From NCBI GenBank assembly GCA_964513155.1, contig CAZEMA010000054.1, positions 1 through 16,218 of the forward strand: a stretch of 16,218 nucleotides of DNA. The letters run 5' to 3'. How positions within the stretch are numbered: the stretch's first letter is position 1; each line of letters opens with the position of its first letter. Origin of the DNA: DATEAV01 sp964513155. GTDB taxonomy: Bacteria > Chloroflexota > Anaerolineae > Anaerolineales > E44-bin32. The position numbers were made by a program, and so were the translations under genes. The notes beneath the pieces are model-generated. The model saw only the letters and a program-made list of their open reading frames with translations. It was not told the origin of the DNA and did no database searches. Of the stretch, positions 1-5,350 are shown one piece after another.

Positions 1-68
1 CGCAGGTCGCTCTCCAGAGCCTCAAGCATCTCGCCAGTCAGCGTGTCGGAGGCGGCCGGTGGATTCAT
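1..68 (-). CDS. Start of an unidentified gene, truncated by the window edge
   Basis: An ATG at 68-66 opens a frame that stays open to the window edge and begins MNPPAASDTLTGEMLEALES. Only 22 codons are visible, too few to assign a family. The ATG overlaps the TGA of the IPP isomerase gene as ATGA, the classic arrangement for translational coupling, which is the main reason to believe it is a real gene. A polyprenyl (geranylgeranyl or farnesyl) diphosphate synthase would make metabolic sense directly after an isopentenyl-diphosphate isomerase, and such enzymes often begin with a short helical stretch of this kind, but that is inference from position only. Confidence 0.55.
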   Translation of the reverse strand, partial: MNPPAASDTLTGEMLEALESDL

Positions 69-1096
69 TCGTTCGACTTGAGCTCGGCCTTGCGCAGAGC
101 AGCCAGATCGCCGGAGCCCGTTACGAAGAGGCAGATGCGGATCTCGTTGACCGCGGCGTCGATCGCCTCGACCACGGCCTCGGCAGATAGCGTGGCGGCC
201 TTGAAGAGGGGCCCGGCCATGCCGCCCAGGTCGGCACCCAGGGCGATGCACTTGGCGATGTCGATGCCATTACGGAGGCCACCGGAGGCGATGAGGGGGA
301 TGGTCGGCAACTGGCGACGGACGGAGGTGACCGCTTCCGCTGTGGGTATGCCCCATTGGACAAAGGCGGCGGCCAGGCTGGCCTGCATCGGGGTGCGGGC
401 CAGGTGCATTTCCACCTGAGACCAGGAGGTGCCGCCCGCGCCGGCAACGTCGATGGCGGCAACGCCGGCCTCAACCAGTCGGCTGGCCACTCGGGCCGAG
501 ATTCCCCATCCGACTTCTTTGGCGATCACCGGCCTCCCCAGCTGACGACAGACGGCCTCGATCTTGGCCAACAGGCCGCTGAAGTCAACATCGCCGTCTG
601 CCTGCACGGCTTCCTGCAAGGGGTTGAGGTGCAGAATCAACGCGTCCGCCTCGACCATGTCCACGGCCCGGCGGCACTGGTCGACGCCGTATCCGGAGTT
701 GAGTTGGACGGCGCCCAAGTTGGCAAACAGCAGGATGTCGGGCGCGACATGGCGCACCTTGAAGGTTGCCGCCAGAGATGGCCGCTCGAAAGCGGCTCGC
801 TGTGACCCGAGGCCCATGGCTACATTGCGGGCCTGGGCGGCTTGGGCGAGGGCGAGGTTGATGCGGCCGGCACGCTTGGTGCCACCGGTCATGGAGGATA
901 TGAGGAAGGGAGCGTTGAGCTTCTTGCCCAAGAACATCTGGGTGAGGTCAACCTTGCGCAGGTCGAGCTCGGGCAGGGCATTGTGAACGAAACGCAAACG
1001 CTCAAGGCCGGTGCTGGCGCCGGAGCGCACGTCTCGTTCGAGGTTGATGCGAATGTGGTCAGCCTTGCGCTTGGGGGTGGACGCAACTTTGGCCAT
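65..1096 (-). CDS. fni: Type 2 isopentenyl-diphosphate delta-isomerase (FMN-dependent)
   Basis: This cytosolic flavoenzyme interconverts isopentenyl and dimethylallyl diphosphate, supplying both C5 units for isoprenoids. The 343-aa product has the usual length of the family and its FMN TIM-barrel motifs in order: SSMTGGT (67-73), GLGSQRAA (95-102), HLNPLQE (156-162, whose Gln-Glu pair is the Mg/substrate site of the family), KEVGWG (193-198), DVAGAGGTSW (216-225), IASGGLRNG (269-277) and a C-terminal MAGPLFKAA (293-301). The N-terminal RKADHIRI segment is also typical. The ATG at 1096 is preceded by an AGGA-type ribosome site and by a well-formed promoter at 1127-1155. Its stop codon overlaps the next gene by 4 bp. 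It is unrelated to the Nudix-type Idi. Identification is firm. Confidence 0.96.
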   Translation of the reverse strand: MAKVASTPKRKADHIRINLERDVRSGASTGLERLRFVHNALPELDLRKVDLTQMFLGKKLNAPFLISSMTGGTKRAGRINLALAQAAQARNVAMGLGSQRAAFERPSLAATFKVRHVAPDILLFANLGAVQLNSGYGVDQCRRAVDMVEADALILHLNPLQEAVQADGDVDFSGLLAKIEAVCRQLGRPVIAKEVGWGISARVASRLVEAGVAAIDVAGAGGTSWSQVEMHLARTPMQASLAAAFVQWGIPTAEAVTSVRRQLPTIPLIASGGLRNGIDIAKCIALGADLGGMAGPLFKAATLSAEAVVEAIDAAVNEIRICLFVTGSGDLAALRKAELKSNE

Positions 1097-1126
1097 ACAA
1101 GGGTGTTCCTACAATCGGACGGCGTT

Positions 1127-1155
1127 ATCTTACTAGGCGCGCCAGGGGGTGTCAA
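1127..1155 (-). promoter_or_regulatory. Sigma70-like promoter of fni
   Basis: Reading leftwards, a perfect TTGACA (1155-1150) is followed after 17 bp by TAAGAT (1132-1127). Transcription would begin near 1120, giving a leader of about 25 nt before the fni ATG. The element sits back to back with the acpP promoter; the two -35 boxes are 8 bp apart. Confidence 0.7.
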
Positions 1156-1163
1156 CACACGCC

Positions 1164-1191
1164 TTGACAGACGGCGGGGCCCCGATACAAT
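1164..1191 (+). promoter_or_regulatory. Sigma70-like promoter of acpP
   Basis: A perfect TTGACA (1164-1169) is followed after 16 bp by TACAAT (1186-1191). Transcription would begin near 1198, about 32 nt before the acpP start codon and upstream of its GGAGGAGG ribosome site. The near-consensus match fits a gene that usually makes a very abundant protein. Confidence 0.75.
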
Positions 1192-1229
1192 CGGTGTGGC
1201 CTGCGGGCTCAGGAATGGAGGAGGCAGAC

Positions 1230-1466
1230 ATGGCGGACACGTTCCAAGAGGTCAAGGGCATCATCGTCGAGTTGCTCGGCGTGCCAGAGTCGAAAGTGGC
1301 GCCTGAGGCGAGATTCCGCGAGGATCTGGAAGCGGATTCCCTTGACCTGGTCGAGCTGATCATGGCCTTTGAAGAGAAGTTCGGCGGTGAGATCTCTGAT
1401 GAAGACGCGCAGAAGATCAAGACCGTCGGCGATGCAGTGGCCTACCTTGAGCAGCACATGAAGTAG
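1230..1466 (+). CDS. acpP: Acyl carrier protein
   Basis: The 78-aa acidic product is a full-length fatty-acid acyl carrier protein. It holds growing acyl chains as thioesters on a 4'-phosphopantetheine arm attached to Ser37, in the invariant motif EADSLDLVELIMAFEEKF (34-51, with D36-S37-L38). Helix 1 starts TFQEVKGIIVELLGV, and the C-terminal part includes ISDEDAQKIKTVGDAVAYL, both as expected. The ATG at 1230 was chosen because GGAGGAGG lies at 1217-1224; an in-frame ATG at 1215 would overlap that site, and the upstream extension to 1149 is not family-like. The gene stands alone here: no fab genes flank it, and it has its own promoter and a downstream hairpin, so it is probably monocistronic. 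Confidence 0.97.
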   Translation: MADTFQEVKGIIVELLGVPESKVAPEARFREDLEADSLDLVELIMAFEEKFGGEISDEDAQKIKTVGDAVAYLEQHMK

Positions 1467-1495
1467 TCTTCGAATGCGGGAACGAGGCAGAAGCG

Positions 1496-1518
1496 GGGCT
1501 GGCGCAAGCCAGCCCTTT
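1496..1518 (+). terminator. Hairpin after acpP, probable intrinsic terminator
   Basis: An 8-bp perfect stem, GGGCTGGC (1496-1503) with GCCAGCCC (1508-1515), closes a GCAA tetraloop 29 bp after the acpP stop and is followed by TTTCC. The stem is strong but the U tract is short. It lies between convergent genes. The remaining sequence to 1681 shows no convincing gene. Confidence 0.65.
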
Positions 1519-1681
1519 CCGCGTTTCGAGGCGCGTACGGTTTTCATCGGGGGTGCGCAGGCAAGGTTGGGGGGCGCGCCGACTGCGCTCCACGGACAGG
1601 TATGTCTTTGCGGAGTGGGAAGCCAGGTCTTGGGTGCGGCTCCCCCAGTTGGGTCGATGCGGGTAGACATGAGCAGCGAGG

Positions 1682-2857
1682 TCAGCGCCGTGATGGCCGG
1701 CGGGCAGGTTTGGCTGCGGGCCGGCTGACCCTGGCGAGGAGGCGTGCTAGTTCTTTCTCCTCCTTCGATTGTAAGGTGAAGAAGTCCTTCATGAAGGCTG
1801 AACGGCGGAGCCGGAGAGCCATGGGCGCCACGGCCTGAACGTCCTTGGGCAGCGCCCGGTCGCGGCCATCGGCCACCGCATGCGCCCGGGCGCCCTCAAA
1901 CAGCGTGATCTCTGCTCGCAGCGAGTCGATCCCCAAGGATTCGACCAACCGGAGGCCGAAGCGTTCGGCCTTGGGCGTGAGCCGGACGGAGGGAAGAGCT
2001 TGTTGGGCCTGGTGGATCTCCTGGCGGACGAAATCGGTGGCCTCGGCGTACTCGAGCACAACTCCGCGGGGGCTGTTCTTGTAGGCGATCGTGCGGCGGT
2101 AGGCTTCCAGGCGGTCCTGCTTGCGGGTCAGTCCGCGGGTGACGACGCGCAGGCCGAACCGGTCGAGGATCTGCGGCCTGAGGTGGCCTTCCTCGGGGTT
2201 CATGGAGCCGATGAGGACAAACCGGGCGCGGTAGGTCGCCGTGAGCGGTCCACGATGCACGCTGTAGGCGCCCTGGGAGGCCGCATCCAGGATGGCGTCG
2301 ACGATGTCGTCAGACAGCAGGTTGACCTCATCCACATAGAGCAGGTTGCGGTCGGCTCGGGCGAGGATGCCCCGGCTGAGGCGCATCCGGTTGTGAAGAG
2401 CGGCGCGTTCGTCCAGTCCCCCGACAACGTCCTCCAGCCTGGCGTTCAGGGGGAGCTCGACCACGTGGACGCGGTCGAGGTAGGTCAATGGCTCGCCCTC
2501 GCCGAAGCGGCGGGCGCAGTCCGGGCAGACGGCGTCTATGCCTCCGCTGGTAACATCCTCCGGCAGACAGCCATAGGTGCAGCGGCTACGCGGGACGTCT
2601 GGCAGCATATCTGTCAGGCTGCGGGCGGCGGTGGTCTTGCCGGTGCCGCGAGGACCCAGCAGGAGGACCCCGCCGACATCCGGGTTGATGACCGCCAGCA
2701 GTAATGCGAGTTTCGTCTCGTATTGCCCGACGAGTGCCAAGAAGGGGAAGGGGAGTGTCTCGGCCAGGCCGAGATCCTCAGGCGGAGGGGCCTGCAGGAA
2801 GCGGCGGGCGCTGGCGCGCTCGAGAAGCTGGGTGAGGGACTGAACCGGATCGGCCAC
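1682..2857 (-). CDS. BchI/ChlI-like AAA+ ATPase (magnesium chelatase subunit I family)
   Basis: The product is about 391 aa from a GTG at 2857 that has GGGAG 8 nt upstream; the longer frame to 3031 adds a cysteine/proline-rich leader unlike the family. It shows Walker A GPRGTGKT (68-75), Walker B LLYVDE (172-177), sensor-1 GSMNPEEG (217-224) and LRPQILDRF (226-234) with the expected arginines. Between Walker A and B lie C93-x3-C97 and C111-x2-C114, a likely zinc knuckle also found in non-photosynthetic members. In phototrophs this subunit drives Mg insertion into protoporphyrin with ChlD and ChlH. Neither partner, nor a VWA-domain protein, is adjacent, so chelatase activity cannot be assumed. 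The extreme C-terminus is basic (KPARRPSRR). A generic AAA+ motor working with a distant VWA protein is equally possible. Confidence 0.88.
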   Translation of the reverse strand: MADPVQSLTQLLERASARRFLQAPPPEDLGLAETLPFPFLALVGQYETKLALLLAVINPDVGGVLLLGPRGTGKTTAARSLTDMLPDVPRSRCTYGCLPEDVTSGGIDAVCPDCARRFGEGEPLTYLDRVHVVELPLNARLEDVVGGLDERAALHNRMRLSRGILARADRNLLYVDEVNLLSDDIVDAILDAASQGAYSVHRGPLTATYRARFVLIGSMNPEEGHLRPQILDRFGLRVVTRGLTRKQDRLEAYRRTIAYKNSPRGVVLEYAEATDFVRQEIHQAQQALPSVRLTPKAERFGLRLVESLGIDSLRAEITLFEGARAHAVADGRDRALPKDVQAVAPMALRLRRSAFMKDFFTLQSKEEKELARLLARVSRPAAKPARRPSRR

Positions 2858-2883
2858 TGCGTTCTCCCGACGGGCCCTCCATG

Positions 2884-2928
2884 CTGGGTGCTGGCGGGGA
2901 CAACGGCACCAAGACATGAAGCACCCAG
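2884..2928. repeat. Inverted repeat in the leader of the BchI-like gene
   Basis: CTGGGTGCT (2884-2892) and AGCACCCAG (2920-2928) form a perfect 9-bp inverted repeat with a 27-nt spacer. It ends 27 bp upstream of the GTG start at 2857, so it would lie in the 5' leader of that transcript. It may be a leader hairpin or a spaced binding site; nothing else in 2858-3028 looks coding, and no strong promoter was recognised there. Confidence 0.4.
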
Positions 2929-3028
2929 GCGCGGCAGCCTGTCTGCACGCTCCTATGTCTAGTGTACCGCTTAAGCCTACCTGCTGCATGGGTTCGGCGC
3001 CAGCGGTGAGGGCCGGCTCAGGAGAAGA

Positions 3029-3059
3029 CATCGCCGGGCCCGCACGGCGCCCGGCGATG
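3029..3059 (-). terminator. Strong hairpin after the 127-aa protein gene, probable terminator
   Basis: An 11-bp perfect stem, CATCGCCGGGC (3029-3039) with GCCCGGCGATG (3049-3059), has a 9-nt loop. It lies 29 bp beyond the stop of the minus-strand gene at 3089. Read leftwards it is followed by TCTTCTCCT, a pyrimidine-rich but not pure U tract. It separates that gene from the downstream BchI-like ATPase. Confidence 0.6.
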
Positions 3060-3088
3060 GCAGTGCTACGTCTCCTCTTCTCTGGGAC

Positions 3089-3472
3089 TCACTCCATGTC
3101 CTGTTTCAAGTCCCCGGTATCGGAAGTGTGCAGCCGGTCTGGCTGTTCCTCGAGCACGTCCACGAGATCAAAGGGCAGCTCGGCCATCATCGGCGGGAGG
3201 GGGACGGTGGCCGGCGGCCGCAAGCGTTCCGGAGGCGGAGGCGGCTTGCGTGCCGGGGGTGTGGCATCATAGGTGCGCTTGCGCAGGATGCGCGGCTCGT
3301 CGGTCAGCCAACCGACGTAGAGGCCGTCCACGTCATACACCTGTCGGTCGGAGGTGATCCAGCCGATCCACTCGCCCATGCTGCTGAACAGATTAGGGAA
3401 GCGCACGAGAGCGACCCAGTCACCGCGCGAGGTGTAGACCGGGATCGATCTGGCTTTCGTCTCTTTGGGCAT
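3089..3472 (-). CDS. Small aromatic-rich repeat protein, possible 4-fold beta-flower domain
   Basis: The product is 127 aa from an ATG at 3472 with GGAAGG 12 nt upstream. The N-terminal 70 residues contain three related segments: RGDWVALVRF, MGEWIGWITSDRQVYDVDG and GLYVGWLTDEP. The spacing of these G-x-W/Y-x-G/A-W/L units suggests a small all-beta repeat fold and resembles, from memory, proteins annotated as 4-fold beta-flower in Chloroflexota. The middle is a proline-rich linker (PPARKPPPPPERLRPP) and the C-terminal 40 residues are acidic. There is no signal peptide or membrane segment, so it is probably cytosolic. A good promoter precedes it and a hairpin follows it, so it appears monocistronic. 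The molecular function is unknown. Confidence 0.8.
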   Translation of the reverse strand: MPKETKARSIPVYTSRGDWVALVRFPNLFSSMGEWIGWITSDRQVYDVDGLYVGWLTDEPRILRKRTYDATPPARKPPPPPERLRPPATVPLPPMMAELPFDLVDVLEEQPDRLHTSDTGDLKQDME

Positions 3473-3514
3473 CGTCTGCTGTCGCCTTCCAGTGTCCCTG
3501 TGCCGCAAGCATTG

Positions 3515-3542
3515 ATTATACGCTTTCGTGCCCGCGCGGCAA
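3515..3542 (-). promoter_or_regulatory. Promoter of the 127-aa protein gene
   Basis: Reading leftwards, TTGCCG (3542-3537) is followed after 16 bp by a perfect TATAAT (3520-3515). Transcription would start near 3508, giving a leader of about 36 nt. A 12-bp palindrome, AAAGCATGCTTT (3541-3552), overlaps the upstream edge of the -35 box. Confidence 0.7.
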
Positions 3543-3552
3543 AGCATGCTTT
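3541..3552. promoter_or_regulatory. 12-bp palindrome overlapping a -35 box, possible operator
   Basis: AAAGCATGCTTT is a perfect palindrome that shares two bases with the -35 element of the 127-aa gene promoter. In addition, GCTTTCGT occurs twice in the same orientation, at 3522-3529 (inside the promoter spacer) and 3548-3555. A regulator binding here would be well placed to control the gene; no regulator gene is nearby. Confidence 0.35.
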
Positions 3553-3668
3553 CGTTTCGGGCGACGGCGTATCTGTTGGTCCAGGAGGCTATCATCACCA
3601 GAGGCTCCCGGCGCGGCTGTCATGCCTCTAGGAGTGTGATGAGAAAGCCCTGCTTCCCGGAAGGAATT

Positions 3669-3713
3669 CGTATGAGTGGTGGTTGGGGCGAAGCCCCAAC
3701 CACCACTCATACG
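3669..3713. repeat. Perfect 21-bp-stem palindrome with 3-nt loop (REP-like or bidirectional terminator)
   Basis: The left arm (3669-3689, CGTATGAGTG...TTGGGGC) is exactly complementary to the right arm (3693-3713, GCCCCAACC...CATACG), with loop GAA. Both sides are flanked by ATT (3666-3668 and 3714-3716). Outside these, CCCGG (3656-3660) and CCGGG (3724-3728) form a further imperfect outer pairing. It lies 107 bp beyond the gtrA stop and upstream of the next minus-strand promoter. It could terminate the leftward envelope transcript, but it is far longer than a usual terminator stem, and TTCCTT after the minus-strand hairpin is only a weak U tract. A mobile palindromic repeat is the main alternative. 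Confidence 0.75.
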
Positions 3714-3820
3714 ATTCTCTTCTCCGGGCAAGGCGATTCTTGATCACCCTGGGAGGACGGGTGTCAGGGAGAGGCAGAAGGGAAGGGGGTGACCTCTCCC
3801 GGCCGGTTCGGGCCTTGGGG

Positions 3821-4282
3821 TCAGGAGATATCGGAGTACGTCCACAGGCGGTTCACGCCGAAGTTCCAGAAGAGGACGACGATGACCGCGACCGCCAGGG
3901 CGAGGTTGCGGGCGATCTGGACGGGGTCGGCAGGGACGGGGAAGCTGATGCGGCTCACCAAGGGTGTGAGCAGCCGCTCGCCGTAAGCAAAGATGGGGGT
4001 ACGGATGAACAGGCCGACAAGGTTGACGATGACAAACTGCGTTGCCTGGCGCCTGATAGGCTTCGAACGGGAGTCGGGATAGGTCCAGTAGCGGTTCCAG
4101 AGGAAGTTGCTGGTGACGGCAGCGGCGAAAGAGAGAGCGCTGGCCGCGACGCTCCAGATGTGGACGTAGATGGTGAGCAGGTTGAAGGTGCCGAAGTCGA
4201 CGACGGCGCCGACCGTCCCGACGAGGCTGAACTTGAGAAAGCGGGCGAGCTCCCGGCGAAGGTCCCGTTCCTGCAGTCTCAT
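3821..4282 (-). CDS. GtrA family membrane protein
   Basis: The 153-aa product has four predicted membrane helices (about 17-37, 43-63, 81-99 and 124-144), the standard GtrA layout. Signature stretches are VVDFGTFNLL (27-36) with an in-membrane Asp, NFLWNRYWTY (59-68) and the related NFGVNRLWTYSD (140-151). GtrA-like proteins take part in moving or presenting lipid-linked sugars in the synthesis of surface polysaccharide and cell-wall glycan; several are proposed flippases. The ATG at 4282 was chosen because it overlaps the stop of the upstream epimerase gene as ATGA and starts right before the first helix; the longer frame reads back into that gene. Coupling to a nucleotide-sugar gene supports a glycan role, though the sugar is unknown. 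Confidence 0.9.
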   Translation of the reverse strand: MRLQERDLRRELARFLKFSLVGTVGAVVDFGTFNLLTIYVHIWSVAASALSFAAAVTSNFLWNRYWTYPDSRSKPIRRQATQFVIVNLVGLFIRTPIFAYGERLLTPLVSRISFPVPADPVQIARNLALAVAVIVVLFWNFGVNRLWTYSDIS

Positions 4283-5229
4283 CGCCGGGAACGGAAGTCG
4301 TCGATCGTGCGGGCCAGGCCAGGTTCGAGCGCGGTAACAGGCTCCCAGCCCAGCCACTGCTTGGCCCGCGTGATGTCTGGCCTACGCTGTTGCGGATCGT
4401 CCTTGCCGCGCAAGTCGGGCAGCACGCGGATGCCGGCTGGATTGCCCGTCAGCCGGTTCAGAATCTCGGCCAGCTGGGAGATGGTGATCTCGGCCGGATT
4501 GCCCAGGTTGACCGGTTCGTGAAAGTCGGAGAGAAGCAGGCGATAGAGGCCTTCGATGAGGTCGTCGATATAGCAGAAGCTCCGTGTCTGAGAGCCGTCG
4601 CCGTACACGGTGAGGGGCTGGGAGGAGAGGGCCTGGCAGACGAAGTTGGGGATGACGCGGCCGTCGTCCAGACGCATCCGCGGGCCGTAGGTGTTGAAGA
4701 TTCGAGCGATGCGGGTGTCGAGACCGTGATAGCGATGATAGGCCATGGTAATGGCCTCGGCGAAACGCTTGGCTTCGTCGTAGACCGAGCGCGGGCCGAT
4801 CGGGTCGACGTGGCCCCAGTAGGTCTCGGGCTGAGGATGCTCCAAGGGATCCCCGTAGACTTCCGAAGTCGAGGCCATGAGGAAGCGGGCCTCGTTGGCG
4901 CGGGCGAGCCCAAGAGCATTGTGCGTTCCCAAGGCACCCACCTTCAGGGTCTGGATCGGCAGGTTGGGGTAGCCGTAGGGCGAGGCCTGGTTGGGGCTGG
5001 CGGGTGAGGCGAGGTGGACGACGGCGTCAACCTTGCCCGGAATGAAGATGAAGTTGGAAACATCGTGCTTGATGAAGCGGAAGTCGTCGCGGCCAGCCAG
5101 ATGGGCGATATTGTCCGGGCTGCCTGTGACCAGGTTGTCGACAACGACGACCTGGTGGCCCTCGGCCAGTAGGCGATCGCACAGGTGCGAACCGATGAAG
5201 CCGGCCCCGCCGGTGACTAAGACGCGCAC
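4279..5229 (-). CDS. NAD-dependent epimerase/decarboxylase, UDP-glucuronate decarboxylase type
   Basis: The 316-aa product is an extended short-chain dehydrogenase. It has the NAD-binding TGGAGFIGSH (6-15), HLASPASP (72-79), TSEVYGDP (121-128), the catalytic YDEAK pair Y150/K154, and RSFCYIDDL (216-224). The segments ETYWGHVDPIGPRSVYDEAK and GRVIPNFV match UDP-glucuronate decarboxylases, which make UDP-xylose from UDP-glucuronate; dTDP-glucose dehydratases and UDP-glucose epimerases differ here. The start is a GTG at 5229 with AGGAGG 5 nt upstream, giving MRVLVTGGAG. The ORF extends further but without the fold. The gene overlaps gtrA by 4 bp. It lies 121 bp after the lipoprotein gene; that gap shows no clear promoter. 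Product specificity is a family inference. Confidence 0.87.
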   Translation of the reverse strand: MRVLVTGGAGFIGSHLCDRLLAEGHQVVVVDNLVTGSPDNIAHLAGRDDFRFIKHDVSNFIFIPGKVDAVVHLASPASPNQASPYGYPNLPIQTLKVGALGTHNALGLARANEARFLMASTSEVYGDPLEHPQPETYWGHVDPIGPRSVYDEAKRFAEAITMAYHRYHGLDTRIARIFNTYGPRMRLDDGRVIPNFVCQALSSQPLTVYGDGSQTRSFCYIDDLIEGLYRLLLSDFHEPVNLGNPAEITISQLAEILNRLTGNPAGIRVLPDLRGKDDPQQRRPDITRAKQWLGWEPVTALEPGLARTIDDFRSRR

Positions 5230-5350
5230 GAGAACCTCCTGGGCGCCTCTCCCGTGCGGAGACGCTCGAGAATCCTGGCCCCGACCCTCCCCGGCGCGAT
5301 GGCGCCGAGGTGAACTCTGTGGCGATCGGGGAGTGCAGTCGGCGGCCTCA

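Larger units (their letters stand above)
3473..3820. other. 348-bp gene-free region with promoter, palindromes and hairpins
   Basis: No credible gene was found between the 127-aa protein gene and gtrA. The open frames crossing it on both strands simply read through a large palindrome. It holds the promoter at 3515-3542, a 12-bp palindrome at 3541-3552, the 21-bp-stem hairpin at 3669-3713, and a weaker inverted repeat of GGGAGAGG (3767-3774) with CCTCTCCC (3793-3800). The last lies just after the gtrA stop and could contribute to termination on the minus strand. Confidence 0.7.

Noticed and set aside
1880..2704. 274-aa plus-strand open frame
   Set aside because: It mirrors the BchI-like ATPase, whose Walker motifs fix the true frame on the other strand.
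3516..3743. Overlapping open frames on both strands encoding similar MSGGWG-APTTTHT peptides
   Set aside because: The similarity follows directly from the 21-bp perfect palindrome being read on both strands. Neither frame has a ribosome site or a protein-like composition beyond it.
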